Shown: positions 1-9,220, counted from the first letter of the stretch. The stretch: 63,760 bases of DNA from Paraburkholderia aspalathi (GCF_900116445.1 NZ_FPBH01000043.1:1-63760); one strand, 5' to 3'. A program made the numbers and translations. Notes: generated by a model from the sequence alone, not told the origin.

Positions 1-523
1 TTCCGCACCTTCGACAAATCGCCCCATCTGCGCCTCTTGTTTCAGCGGGTTGATTTAGTCTAGGTGATCACGCGCGTTTTTACACGGCCTCGGCCAGAAA
101 CCAATGCCTGACGGACTTCTCCGTGCATTGAGATCAGAATCCCGAAGGAATTATTTGATAACAGTTATCAAATCAGCGAAGCCTGCTTCAGAAGACGAAA
201 TTTTATATTTTCAATTCATTTATTCGATGCGTTTGATATGCCCCGTATAAAATAAATTTTCGGCAACCTATTGAATTTCCGTAGACCATTCGTTAATCTT
301 GATTTAAGGAAGCTAATTTTCAGACTAGTCGCGACAGTGTCCAGCGATTGCCAATAAAACGACGCTGCATTTTCGCCGGGTCGGCGCGAGGGCAGATTGC
401 CGTACGTCCGAAATCGGACCGTCCGGACGACGCGAACTGAAACTGAGCCGAGTTGCTACATGCATGTAAGCCGGCACCAAAGGTACGCGGCTACAGGGCA
501 AATCAACACAAGGAACTTACATT
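1..523. other. AT-richer leader without a convincing gene
   Basis: No complete gene is visible here. The first 63 bases are open on the plus strand and end in TAG, so they could be the last 20 codons of a gene that starts outside the window, but this is too short to identify. The stretch from about 145 to 310 is clearly AT-richer than its surroundings and holds a perfect palindrome, listed separately. The region probably carries the promoter of the two small genes that follow. Confidence 0.4.
153..173. promoter_or_regulatory. 21-bp perfect palindrome, probable operator
   Basis: ATTTGATAAC, one central A, then GTTATCAAAT form a perfect inverted repeat. The size and symmetry fit a dimeric repressor site of TetR or similar type. 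It lies about 350 bp upstream of the first coding start, and no regulator gene is adjacent, so its owner is unknown. It has no T-tract and is not a terminator. Confidence 0.5.
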
Positions 524-1084
524 TTGACGACTCAAACGAACCACGCAGGAACACTGAACGACGCCGACGAATTGAGTCGGCCGAACCCCGATTTACTGGC
601 AGCTATCGCTGAGCATCGCGCTGCTTCGGCCGAACATATCGCGTATGTCGTTCCGATGTCTGAACTGTGGGAGGACGTAGCGGACTCTAACGAGAAATGC
701 ATCGTCATCCCGTTGCCGGGTATTTCAGCCGGTGAAATCGACTACAACGATGAGCGTCTGTACGCGGAGGTCCGCTATTGTCCCGATGGGACTGCGCTGG
801 AATGCATCATGATAGCTCGCGAACGTATCGCTCTGTCGGGCGTTGCAGTCCATTTGACTGCCGCCGAGCATCACGGGCGGCTGTATGTTCTGTGGGACTT
901 CGATGACATGTGGGCATTTTCGGAATACCGATTCAATGGTGAGCTGGCAGAAGATATGTGGGTCGCGTCACGCGTCGCTGAGAGCCATTCAACACCGGGC
1001 ACCCCTCATCTACAGTTGGCGGACTCGCGACGCGTTATCGATATTTCCGAGCACGTCGTAGTCGGGATTCCGGCAACCTGCTAA
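524..1084 (+). CDS. small protein of unknown function, paralogue of next gene
   Basis: This gene encodes 186 aa. The start is a TTG at 524 with AAGGA about 10 bases upstream; no ATG fits better. The protein is acidic, has no signal peptide or membrane segment, and I do not recognise a named domain. Its middle part resembles the protein encoded at 1187-1741: both have VVP near residue 40, an EKC(I/V)VI strand, a DG turn followed by Cys, and an (L/I)(Y/I)VLW(D/L)F strand near the C-terminal third. The two genes are therefore a tandem duplication of one mostly beta domain. The 102-bp gap and the terminator after the second gene suggest one transcript. The function is unknown; an immunity or effector-binding role would be a guess. 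Confidence 0.7.
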   Translation: MTTQTNHAGTLNDADELSRPNPDLLAAIAEHRAASAEHIAYVVPMSELWEDVADSNEKCIVIPLPGISAGEIDYNDERLYAEVRYCPDGTALECIMIARERIALSGVAVHLTAAEHHGRLYVLWDFDDMWAFSEYRFNGELAEDMWVASRVAESHSTPGTPHLQLADSRRVIDISEHVVVGIPATC

Positions 1085-1186
1085 GGCCAGTTCGAAACCG
1101 AACGCTCAGCACGGGCCATTCGGGAGATTCTCAATACGGCCTGTCGTCGCAAAGCAGCGAAAAAAACGGACAAACCAACGTCAAAG

Positions 1187-1741
1187 ATGCAAACAATCGA
1201 AGTTTCAGTTGATAAGCAGAAAACGCAGGATTTCGACGAGGACGACGTCCTCGAAGAGTTCATCGAACGAGTACAGCATCGCGCAGCAGAGCCCGACTCG
1301 CCGCGAGTTTTTGTCGTACCGCTGCCCAAACTGTTTGGCCTCTCAGTGGATGATGGGGAAAAGTGCGTGGTCATCCTGCTCGAGAACATGTCGCCTCGAT
1401 ATATCAAATTCCGGTCTGATTATCTGAGCGCCGACGTTCAAACCATGCGGGATGGCAGGAGTGCGGCGTGCCTCTTCCTGGCGGAAGGTCGTGTCATCGT
1501 CTCAGAGAAGATTATCCGAGAGGTGTGGCCCGCAGACTACGACCGCCTCATCGTTCTCTGGTTGTTCAGAAATTCGAATGCGAAGCTGTACGAATACTTC
1601 TACCACGATGACATCAACCAGGAGTTCTCGACGGCTTGCGAGATTGCGGAGTGCCTCAATGAGGCGCGCGATGAGGCGGAGGGGGAAAAAACTGCATTGG
1701 TGTTCGACAGTTTTCAGACTCTCGGCGATACGGAAGAATGA
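1187..1741 (+). CDS. small protein of unknown function, second paralogue
   Basis: This gene encodes 184 aa from an ATG at 1187; the ribosome-binding site is weak. It is a diverged paralogue of the gene at 524-1084, sharing the VVP, EKCVVI, DG..C and VLW.F landmarks in the same order and spacing. It carries more acidic residues at the N-terminus (a DEDDVLEEF run). No signal peptide, membrane segment or catalytic motif is seen. It is followed 34 bases after its stop by a strong intrinsic terminator, so it is probably the last gene of a two-gene unit. A role cannot be assigned from sequence alone. Confidence 0.7.
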   Translation: MQTIEVSVDKQKTQDFDEDDVLEEFIERVQHRAAEPDSPRVFVVPLPKLFGLSVDDGEKCVVILLENMSPRYIKFRSDYLSADVQTMRDGRSAACLFLAEGRVIVSEKIIREVWPADYDRLIVLWLFRNSNAKLYEYFYHDDINQEFSTACEIAECLNEARDEAEGEKTALVFDSFQTLGDTEE

Positions 1742-1774
1742 CAACTCTAGGAACTGTTTCGACAATCTGATTAC

Positions 1775-1798
1775 GGAGGCTCATGCCTCCTTTTTTTT
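1775..1798 (+). terminator. rho-independent terminator
   Basis: GGAGGC, a TCAT loop and GCCTCC form a perfect 6-bp stem followed directly by eight T residues. It lies 34 bases after the stop of the second paralogue. Confidence 0.9.
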
Positions 1799-1889
1799 CA
1801 AACAATAGAGCCGCTACCTCGATGAGCGCAGTCATCTAAGACCTTATACGTAGGTACCGACGCCTGAACCGGAAACCCGTCTTCGTCGC

Positions 1890-2000
1890 TGTCGCCATTC
1901 CTTGACGCGACCACGAAGGATGTGCGGCAGCAGCAGCCACAAACCGCTCTTGCGGTAATTCAGGCCGCTTCCAAGGTCGGAGACGTTGGAACCTTGTAGT
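1890..2000 (-). pseudogene. fragment of IS607-type serine recombinase
   Basis: On the minus strand a short stretch reads DLGSGLNYRKSGL, the conserved recombinase motif also present in the larger remnant at 34484-36066 (DLGSGLNYRKKGL). Only about 35 codons are recognisable and no start or catalytic Ser region remains. It points away from the TnpB 3' remnant directly to its right, so the two pieces have been inverted relative to a normal tnpA-tnpB element. Confidence 0.6.
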
Positions 2001-2097
2001 GCCGCCTTTCCGCCACCTAGTCCGAAAGGAACCTCTGCCACTGTGACTTTGTCAACAGAGGCAAAAGATTCCCCCTCTCGGCCGCCATCCCGAACTA

Positions 2098-2310
2098 CTA
2101 GCGGATTCGCGTGTGACTGCCTGGCGCAGTGTTCATGCAGCGTATAGAGGTGTGGTGCGCGGGCAGTGGCTCGCCACCCAGGGCGGCAAGCCGCGCCGGA
2201 GTGCGACAGGTACCACGGGCGACGGTGGTAACGCCGTCCCCCTCGGCAGGGACTACCGTTACCCCTGCGACAACAATCTGCATGTGCAGATTTGTGCACC
2301 ATTAAGTTAG
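2098..2310 (+). pseudogene. 3' end of an IS607-type tnpB with element end
   Basis: The plus strand encodes the tail of a TnpB protein (HAAYRGVVRGQWLA), matching the tnpB tails at 34484-36066 and 63110-63660. Everything upstream is missing. The reading frame runs through the element-end palindrome at 2276-2291. This is a solo 3' remnant. Confidence 0.7.
2276..2291 (+). repeat. IS607-type element end palindrome, copy 1
   Basis: ATCTGCA, TG, TGCAGAT is an inverted repeat placed right after a tnpB tail. The same palindrome and the same CCTGCGA/CCGTT context upstream occur at 34532-34545 and 37592-37607. It is probably the right-end structure of the element and may belong to the guide (omega) RNA region that TnpB systems carry at the 3' end of tnpB. 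Confidence 0.6.
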
Positions 2311-2440
2311 CGGCGTGGCGTGTTGCCTCAAGAAGGAATGTTACTCGCCTGATTGTTGTCGTTTTTCCTTTTTATCTTTTTAATGGCTTGCCGGGCGCGG
2401 AGCGACCGCCCCCCCCGGCGACCTTCAGCTTTCCCGCAAC

Positions 2441-3970
2441 TCACACTTCGGTTGGCACATCAGCAGACCTTCGCAGGCCACCCAGAATCAGTTCTTTTAC
2501 GCGCTCTGCTCGCCACGCCTTGACCCGACGCTGCAGCGTCGGTAGTTGTGCCTGACTTGCATACGCTTCTGGAAACATCGCGGCCAACTGATCCATCAAT
2601 ACGTTGGCCGGCACAGAGGGCTCCGCAATCAGCCATCCTTCGATTAGCGGCCACGCGTCGGCGAACGGATCCACCCGACTTCTCCACCAGTGTTTTGCCT
2701 TGGGTTGCTTTCGGTGTGTCGGACGTGCCTCACCTTCCTTCCATGCCGAAGAGAGGCTGGCGAGGAAGACGGCAACGTCTGATTCGCCTGCTGGCGCTGC
2801 TTCACCACGCACGCCGTGGGCCGCGAAGTCGCTCAATGTGTGCTGAGCCGTTCGCATCTCCTGCAGCAGCCGCACAGGATCGAGGCTTTTGAACTGCGCC
2901 TTCAGGTTCTCTTTGGTAGCGGGTTCGCCGCTGTCGTGTGCCAGAAGCCGATCGCACGGCGTCGCCGGCGCGAAGTAGACCCTGTGCACGCGCGCGCCGT
3001 CGCGCGTCTTGGACTTCAGCTTGAACGAAGGCTGGAAGAAGTTAATGTATAACCGCGATGACGCGTATAGCTGCGCCAGCGCGTTCCTGGCATCGGCGCC
3101 ACTCAGCCGGCCATAACCGACCAGCCGACGTACGACGGAGCCGTTCTTCTGCTCCACCCAGGCCTGGTCGTTCTTCTTGTAGGCCCTCGAGCGCGTCTGC
3201 ACAAGACCGCGACCCTTGCAGTAGTCGAGGACGCTCTGGTTCATGAACGCACTGTCGTTATCTGAGTCTACGCCAAGCATCGCGAATGGCAGCTCAGCGG
3301 CCGCCACCTTGTCAAACGCTTCGATAATCAGCATCTGGTTGCGCGTACGCATGGCCACGCATTCTGTCCAGCCGCTGGCGATGTCGGTCAACGTCAGCGT
3401 GTGGACGAACTCACCGTCTGTCTTCGAGCCGCCGCAGTGTTCGACCATGTCGATCTCGAAGAAGCCCGGTGGCGGGTCGCGCCAGTCGGCGAAGGTACGC
3501 ACCGGGATGCTGCGCCGGATCGCCGAGCCACCCCCCGTGCGCCGTCTGCGCTGCCCATCGATGTGTGCGCGCGCATTGGCTAGCATGCGATCGATGGTCG
3601 CCGCGCTGACCTCAAGGAGTTTGGCCTTGATGACTGAATCCAGGTCGAGATGGCCGTGCCGTTCCATGGCGTCAACCAGCTTCGGGATCAACGCCTTCAG
3701 GCGCTTGCCGCAAACCCGGTCGGCCGCTTCCCACAACACCGTCAGCGCCTGGCGTACCGCCTCGTCGTATAACCGGTTGCGCCCGCGCGTCCCCTTTGCT
3801 GCGCCGGGCTGCTCCCGCAGCAGCCGGATGGCGTGCTTGCGGTGATACCCGGTCAGAGCCACGAACTCGTCGAGAATCCTGATCCGGTCACCGAACGTCG
3901 CGCTTCTATACTGCGATTGCAATGCTGCGACCAACTCTTTGCGTGTCGTCATGCTGATTCGCCTCGTCAC
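2441..3970 (-). CDS. DDE (rve-type) transposase, ISNCY/IS481-like
   Basis: This encodes 509 aa with no frameshift, so the element may be active. The N-terminus has a helix-turn-helix-like stretch (TGYHRKHAIRLLR). The integrase core shows FEIDMVEHCG with the first Asp, LGVDSDNDSAFMN with the second, and WVEQKNGSVVRR with the Glu. The C-terminus is basic. Two starts are possible, 3970 or an internal ATG six codons later; both lie upstream of the domain. Short imperfect matching ends may be GCAACTCaCaCT near 2436 and GCAACTCgtgCT (minus strand) near 4033, so the whole element would be about 1.6 kb, but I could not confirm a target duplication. Family placement is from memory of architecture and is tentative. 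Confidence 0.8.
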   Translation of the reverse strand: MTRRISMTTRKELVAALQSQYRSATFGDRIRILDEFVALTGYHRKHAIRLLREQPGAAKGTRGRNRLYDEAVRQALTVLWEAADRVCGKRLKALIPKLVDAMERHGHLDLDSVIKAKLLEVSAATIDRMLANARAHIDGQRRRRTGGGSAIRRSIPVRTFADWRDPPPGFFEIDMVEHCGGSKTDGEFVHTLTLTDIASGWTECVAMRTRNQMLIIEAFDKVAAAELPFAMLGVDSDNDSAFMNQSVLDYCKGRGLVQTRSRAYKKNDQAWVEQKNGSVVRRLVGYGRLSGADARNALAQLYASSRLYINFFQPSFKLKSKTRDGARVHRVYFAPATPCDRLLAHDSGEPATKENLKAQFKSLDPVRLLQEMRTAQHTLSDFAAHGVRGEAAPAGESDVAVFLASLSSAWKEGEARPTHRKQPKAKHWWRSRVDPFADAWPLIEGWLIAEPSVPANVLMDQLAAMFPEAYASQAQLPTLQRRVKAWRAERVKELILGGLRRSADVPTEV

Positions 3971-4307
3971 CTCGCGCCGCTCCTGCCGGACAATCCGGCT
4001 GGTAGCAAACTACGTGAGGCAACAGGTCAGCACGAGTTGCAATTCTGATGAGTCAATGCGACCGGCCGTTCTGCTTGACGCTATCCAACAATGTCCCTCG
4101 CGTTCGGCATTCTCGTGTTTTTTTGAGGCCTATAGGCACCGCAAGGCGCGGACAGATTGAATCGACGGATTTCGTTTCCAGAAGCGCAATTCATCTCCGC
4201 CCTGAAGGACGGAGTTTTCTTGCGGTCCGTGGGATAAAACTCGTGCCTATAAGGTCTGTAGCGGCTCCAACGAAAAACATCGGCAAATAAAATTCGAGAG
4301 ACCTTTT
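3971..4307. other. intergenic region with a hairpin
   Basis: This holds no gene that I can support. Its left part probably includes the right end of the transposase element. A hairpin with a T-run lies at 4195-4218. Confidence 0.4.
4195..4218 (+). terminator. hairpin with T-run
   Basis: CTCCG-C-CC, loop TGAA, GG-A-CGGAG, then TTTTCTT. One mismatch lies in the stem. It could be an intrinsic terminator or the right end of a lost IS200/IS605-type element, whose ends often have this look; the sequence does not decide. Confidence 0.5.
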
Positions 4308-4463
4308 ATGAAAACCCTAAGAACCAAATTCAAAGAAATCGCCCTCGCCTCTCCGGAGGCCCCGCCTGCGTGGATAGCGTGGGCGCTCGTCGCTGTGACT
4401 AGCGCTTTCGCATGGACGGGAGTGCCCTATCTGGTGTCATTCGCTCGAACGCTGACTTGGTAG
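4308..4463 (+). CDS. 51-aa putative membrane protein
   Basis: A short reading frame starts with ATG at 4308, with GAGAG about 8 bases upstream, and ends with TAG at 4463. It has a basic N-terminus (MKTLRTKFKEIA), a proline-rich turn, then one hydrophobic stretch (WIAWALVAVTSAFAW) long enough to span a membrane. It converges on the patatin-like gene, leaving only 6 bases between their stops. No homologue is known to me. The start, ribosome site and membrane helix support expression, but a protein this short could be chance. Confidence 0.45.
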   Translation: MKTLRTKFKEIALASPEAPPAWIAWALVAVTSAFAWTGVPYLVSFARTLTW

Positions 4464-4469
4464 GCAGGA

Positions 4470-7310
4470 TTAGTCGGACGTCTTTGCCGAATGCTCGACT
4501 GCGGAGCAAAACTCCGCATCCTCCTTTCTCTTCGCGTTACAGCCAGTTGCAAAGAAAAACGAGTGCTGGATTGCCAGCAAGTCGATCCCGCGCACCGCCG
4601 ACGAGTCCAGTGTCCAGCCCAGAGGTGGCAATTGCTTCGCGAGCTTGCCTTCGGAAACGATGCGGCTAGAGTCTGTCTGCGTCTCCGCACCGGGCAGTTT
4701 TTTTTGGCTGTACCAATGGTCGCCTTGCGCGGGAGACTTCGAGATTCCTGCCCCGGATGTTCCGGCCGGCGTGGATTGCGATGTCTCAACCTGATGACGC
4801 GCAACAGCGTCAACAACAGCGGCGTCAGGATCTGCCTGCGTCAAGCTCCATTGGATCAGGTGGCCGGGCTCGAGGTCAGGTCGAATAGACTCCAAAGCGG
4901 ATTGAGCTCGGCCAGCCCGGGCGGCCTCCATCATCGACAACGGAGCGAATGCGGTTCCCGCCAGGCTAGTCGAATCAAACCGGTCGCCATCCACGTAAGC
5001 ATGTCCCTCAAGCGGATTACTTGAGATATAGACCACATAAATCTGGTCGTTATTCACGCCGCCTTTCTTCAGCCGGCCGAGGATTTCCTTCGTTGACATT
5101 AGACCCGAGTTGTCTGCATAGCCGCCATCCGTGATTGCGATTTTGTTTGGATATTTACCGTGCGGGTCGCAGGGAGCCCCATGAGAATCGGCTTTCGCCA
5201 CACTCGGCGTGAAGGAGTTTGCGCATACGTAACCAACTGAACTAACGAGCGGAAAACGCGCGCTGTCGTATGCTGCATTTGCAGCCTCATCCTCAGGGTC
5301 CAAGGCCAGGGTGTCCGGCATTGCAATTCCGACATTCGAACGGATGGCCCGCCGTCCATCAACCGCTGATGTTGAGTTGAAGACAATTATCGGGTCACGC
5401 CCGTACCGCCCAACTGGCATTGCAAAGCCACTGGAAAAGTCGTTCTGGGTGTTGTGACCGGCGGCGTCTGTCTTGAATTCCGCCCAAGCTTCGTCCCAGC
5501 TGCTTCGCAGTGCGTCGTCGCGGGCTGCGGGCACATGAACTCCCGGCATCGCGCTTAACGGCAAGTCATGCAAAACAAGAAGGTTGGCCGATTTCGAAAG
5601 GAAATCAATCGAAAAGTAACGGCTAATGATGTCACCGCTGGCGAAACTTGGATCTCCTTCGGGACCCATCCGGTGCGGGAGAATTCCCTCTTTACGTCCC
5701 GCGTTCCACACCAGGGTGCCGAGCGCTCCTCCTGAAACAGCACTTACGGCAATCACGCGGTCTCCAAACGCTCCGCCGCTAAATTCATCAGCATGCGCCA
5801 AAGTCGCGGCCACATGCTGCGCTGCCCTTATACCACCGCCCGCGGCAGACACCACTATGACAGGCCCAGCTGCGTGAAGTCGCATCCACTCTTTCAGATA
5901 CGCATCAAATTGGTCATCGACATCGACTTCGGATGCCCCATAGCCGGAACCATACTTCAACCAGGTAGGCGAAAGACGCGCGACCGCTCCCGCAAGAAGG
6001 AAAAAGCAAAGCACAATGGCCCATGGTGTGGCGTACCCCAAAAAGGCAGCGCCACAGTAAAACCACGACACCATCCTTCGCGACACAGCATTGCACCGCG
6101 GTTTAGTAGAAGACAGCGCTGGCTGCGGCTTCTTCGTAGCGACTCCCGGATCCTTGGCGCCCCCCTTTGCAATCATCGCGACAAAAGCGCCCCGCCTTCT
6201 CTGGCGGTCGAGCCACTGCCTCCTGCAAAACCTCGCAGTGAGCCGGAAATTCAGAGCGACGACCGCGAGCGCGCTCAGTAACAAAGGGATGGAGCACAGC
6301 GCTATCGTTGAGTTGTATTTAAGGATGAACCTGTATGCTCCAGCGACCAGTAGTAGTTCCGAAAGCCCTATCACTATCCACGTCAGCCTGCCTTCTGGTC
6401 GCGGCAATTTGAGCAATACCACGGTTACAGCAGACGGCAGCATCCATACGATCGTCAGGACAAGGGCCGGTCCAAAGTCGAAGCCGGTAGAGGGGTGCAT
6501 CGCCTTGCGCAGATAGACGCTAAGGAAAAGCGCGGTCAGCGTAGCTAGTACGAGGAGCGAAAAATCAGCGACTTGACCAAGACTCACATCTTTCTGCCTG
6601 AATCCGAGACAGATCAAAGCGACGGAGCCGAAGAACCACAACGAAAAGGCCAGCGACCATAAGCCGACCATCGAAAGAAGCGACGCCACAAACACAACCG
6701 CGGTGGCTAAAAGCCAATCGCGTAAAGGTCGAAAGGACGCCCTCAACAAGGACAGCGTTACAAGGAACATCATCAAAGACACGCCCGCGAGGGACAACGC
6801 CATATCAGGCGACGCAATCAACGGCCCCACGATGAGCACGTGCGATGCTACCGAGAGCAGTAACAGGCCTGAGATGCCTGTGCCGACCACAGGCGCTAGG
6901 CCAGCCTTTCTGAACTTCAGCAAACCTTCTTGTAATGCTCGTTGATGGTATGTCCACAAAACGGTCAGGAAGAGGAGGTTCAAAAGCACGCAGATCACCG
7001 CGTCCAGCGCAGTTGCCTCGAAGCCGCGCATTCCCTTTGTCGTGTTGAAATAAAACGCAGCGCCAAGCGCACGAAGCAGTGCCTTGGATTGGTCTGGCAC
7101 GTACAGCACCAGTCCGTACGCGATCACCAATGCGGTTGGTAGCAGCAGATATTTCAGGCTAAGCGTTATGCCCGCGAGTCCTCTTTGAACGGGAAACGTC
7201 CCCCACCAGCGCAGGAACTCCTGCCTGCGCACGTAGAGAATCGCCAGCAGGCCAACAAAAACGCCGAGAATGACCAGACCGGTCGCCCAGGTAATCCCTT
7301 GAATTTTCAT
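4470..7310 (-). CDS. polytopic membrane protein with patatin-like phospholipase domain
   Basis: This encodes 946 aa. The first ~440 residues hold about ten hydrophobic segments, interrupted by a basic loop around 360-410, so the protein is anchored in the inner membrane. Residues ~480-780 form a patatin-like acyl hydrolase: oxyanion loop GGGIR at 490-494, nucleophile in AVSGG (Ser526) and the catalytic Asp in TDGGYADN (Asp728). The Ser-Asp dyad of the family is therefore complete. Known relatives cleave membrane phospholipids; here the substrate is unknown. It is much longer than soluble bacterial patatins (300-400 aa) because of the membrane half. A small membrane protein is encoded divergently 68 bp away and another converges on its 3' end. 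Patatin domains also serve as effectors in some anti-phage systems, but no cyclase gene is near. Confidence 0.8.
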   Translation of the reverse strand: MKIQGITWATGLVILGVFVGLLAILYVRRQEFLRWWGTFPVQRGLAGITLSLKYLLLPTALVIAYGLVLYVPDQSKALLRALGAAFYFNTTKGMRGFEATALDAVICVLLNLLFLTVLWTYHQRALQEGLLKFRKAGLAPVVGTGISGLLLLSVASHVLIVGPLIASPDMALSLAGVSLMMFLVTLSLLRASFRPLRDWLLATAVVFVASLLSMVGLWSLAFSLWFFGSVALICLGFRQKDVSLGQVADFSLLVLATLTALFLSVYLRKAMHPSTGFDFGPALVLTIVWMLPSAVTVVLLKLPRPEGRLTWIVIGLSELLLVAGAYRFILKYNSTIALCSIPLLLSALAVVALNFRLTARFCRRQWLDRQRRRGAFVAMIAKGGAKDPGVATKKPQPALSSTKPRCNAVSRRMVSWFYCGAAFLGYATPWAIVLCFFLLAGAVARLSPTWLKYGSGYGASEVDVDDQFDAYLKEWMRLHAAGPVIVVSAAGGGIRAAQHVAATLAHADEFSGGAFGDRVIAVSAVSGGALGTLVWNAGRKEGILPHRMGPEGDPSFASGDIISRYFSIDFLSKSANLLVLHDLPLSAMPGVHVPAARDDALRSSWDEAWAEFKTDAAGHNTQNDFSSGFAMPVGRYGRDPIIVFNSTSAVDGRRAIRSNVGIAMPDTLALDPEDEAANAAYDSARFPLVSSVGYVCANSFTPSVAKADSHGAPCDPHGKYPNKIAITDGGYADNSGLMSTKEILGRLKKGGVNNDQIYVVYISSNPLEGHAYVDGDRFDSTSLAGTAFAPLSMMEAARAGRAQSALESIRPDLEPGHLIQWSLTQADPDAAVVDAVARHQVETSQSTPAGTSGAGISKSPAQGDHWYSQKKLPGAETQTDSSRIVSEGKLAKQLPPLGWTLDSSAVRGIDLLAIQHSFFFATGCNAKRKEDAEFCSAVEHSAKTSD

Positions 7311-7378
7311 ATCTTTATTTGAAAATCTAAAACCGGTTGCAATACGTGTGTATCTCGCTATCCAACGAAGGAGTTACC

Positions 7379-7633
7379 TTGAAAAGATTTCCATGGATGC
7401 CGTTCTACATCTTTGCTGCAACGGCCATCCCATTGCTCACCCTCCAGATTACCTGGCAGCTAGCTGAACAATTCGTCACTCACGCGGTTGACCCAAAGTT
7501 GCTCCTTACGGCGTGCCGCCTTTTCCCGCTTGCGGCAGCGCTTTCTGTCTGGCAAGTGTGGTACGAAGAGTATTACTTGATACCTCGCTACTCGGCGGCT
7601 TACCGACGGCGCGTCGGGCTTCCGGTCGACTGA
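7379..7633 (+). CDS. small two-helix membrane protein
   Basis: The likely start is TTG at 7379, because AAGGAG lies just 4-9 bases before it; this gives 84 aa. An ATG at 7337 in the same frame would add 14 residues but has no good ribosome site. Two hydrophobic segments are seen (near FYIFAATAIPLLTL and LLLTACRLFPLAAAL), followed by an aromatic, basic tail (WYEEYYLIPRYSAAYRR). It is divergent from the patatin-like gene and shares its promoter region. No family is recognised. Confidence 0.6.
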   Translation: MKRFPWMPFYIFAATAIPLLTLQITWQLAEQFVTHAVDPKLLLTACRLFPLAAALSVWQVWYEEYYLIPRYSAAYRRRVGLPVD

Positions 7634-8374
7634 ACAACCGGCGTAAGTGAAACGCAATGCCGCAAGAACTCCAGCATCCGCCCATGGATGGCTCAGGTTG
7701 TCCTTGGGTGACCTGCCCGTGCTATCAGCGCACTACGTTGTTGCGCTGACTCACACGAGTCCGGCGGGGTACCTAGCAGCCGAAAACGCCAATGTCTCAC
7801 GTAGGTGTACCGCGAGAAATCCTCGCGTGCCAGCGGTTCGATCTTCGCTCTGACATGAGCCAAAGCTGCAAGCGCAGTCCGCGCCCAATTCGACGCGCCC
7901 TCGCTTTTCTCTCGCCCACTTCAAAACGCATACTCCGTGGACACAAACGAGCCCCGCCTGCGTAGAGCGAGCCACCGCTGCATATCGGCGCCACCAACGG
8001 AATCTTTAGTCCCGAAGAAATCGGCCGTTTGAATACCTTCGTGTCACTTTCGCTGCGAACTCATCCGCCCACGGCCTGACCACCCTAGCCAGCTATCGAG
8101 TCCACGACGACAAGGAAACGTGTCAGCCTTACCTTCTCGGGAGACCAACGCAAACAAGGCACTCTCACTGGACAATCCGATGCTGTGAAAGATGGTATTG
8201 TTAAGTGATGTTGTCACTGCAAGCATAAGCCACCCAAAAATCCTGTGTATCGGTGACGTATTGACTTGGACATATGCTCCATATCTGCGCGGAATAGCGA
8301 CGCCAGTTGCCGGATTTGCGACAGCGCATCAGCTTGTATGTTTTGCCTCACAATCGACGTCACCGGGGAATGTC
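7634..8374. other. intergenic region, no gene seen
   Basis: I see no gene with convincing codon use on either strand. The DUF2971 reading frame is open back to 8192 but that part does not look like the family. Confidence 0.4.
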
Positions 8375-9220
8375 ATGGATGTAACGCTATATAAGTACAT
8401 GCCGCTGAGATACCTTTCATCGCTACTCGAAGATGGACTGTATCTCGCCTTGGCCAGCAGGTTCCAAGATGAATGGGAAGGCTATTTTCCGACCGAGAGA
8501 GTGCATGTCCTCGCCCCAGACTTCGAACACATGGCACACGCGTTAGGTGAGCAGGCAGATACTGAACTCCGGGATAAAGTGTTCGCCTTGATGAATCGCT
8601 TCATGGCGGACTCGCGCGAAGGGACATTTGTCGACTGCTGGCATGAGAACGACCAGTTCTCGCAGTTCATGTGGGACGAGTATGCCAAAGGCGGCGTTTA
8701 TGTGAAGACGACTGGTATGCGCATGCACGAAGCTATCCCAACTGAATTAAGTCAGCTATTCGAATACAAGGGAAGTCAGCGCAACCCGCTTTTGATGGAA
8801 ATATCCTATAGAGAATCGTTGGACGATCTCACAAGCAAGGAAGCCCATCGCACTTTGCTCGAACGGAATGCGTACTGGGTCAAGCTCGATCGTTTCCTCA
8901 AAGAGAGGGAGCGCAGGCTCATCATCAAGGCATCAAAGTATGCGGTCCTCACCGGAACGCCGCTGGCCAACGCTCACCCGGTCAAGGGTATCGAGGAGTT
9001 ACAGATCGAGACTCGTGGAAGGACAAAAATACACGAAGTTGACGGCGAGCTTGCCGGATTGTCTGTTTGGGCAGATCCAAAAATTCTGGTCGCCGAAGTC
9101 GGTTTGGTCGGCGAATCGAACGAGCAAACGGTTCGCGAGCTCTTTGGCAAATATGGCATCGTGGCTCCTATACGCCGGCTGGATGCCGTAATCGCTGCTG
9201 CCTCGCAGTCGCCCTTGTGA
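8375..9220 (+). CDS. DUF2971 domain protein
   Basis: From ATG 8375 this encodes 281 aa beginning MDVTLYKYMPLRYL, which is the usual opening of DUF2971 proteins (YKY...L, then LYLA...FQDEWEG). The reading frame is open upstream to 8192, but those 61 residues do not fit the family and are probably untranslated. A purine-rich GGGGAA lies ahead of 8375. A conserved-looking CWHENDQFSQFMWDEYA segment matches the family's W.......MW.Y pattern. The domain is common in accessory regions and its biochemistry is unknown to me. No membrane segment is seen. It is followed by an IS66 scrap, consistent with an island setting. Confidence 0.65.
   Translation: MDVTLYKYMPLRYLSSLLEDGLYLALASRFQDEWEGYFPTERVHVLAPDFEHMAHALGEQADTELRDKVFALMNRFMADSREGTFVDCWHENDQFSQFMWDEYAKGGVYVKTTGMRMHEAIPTELSQLFEYKGSQRNPLLMEISYRESLDDLTSKEAHRTLLERNAYWVKLDRFLKERERRLIIKASKYAVLTGTPLANAHPVKGIEELQIETRGRTKIHEVDGELAGLSVWADPKILVAEVGLVGESNEQTVRELFGKYGIVAPIRRLDAVIAAASQSPL

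Noticed and set aside
1844..2302. 152-codon minus-strand gene
   Set aside because: It mixes a recombinase scrap with the antisense of a tnpB tail, so it is a chance frame over element debris.
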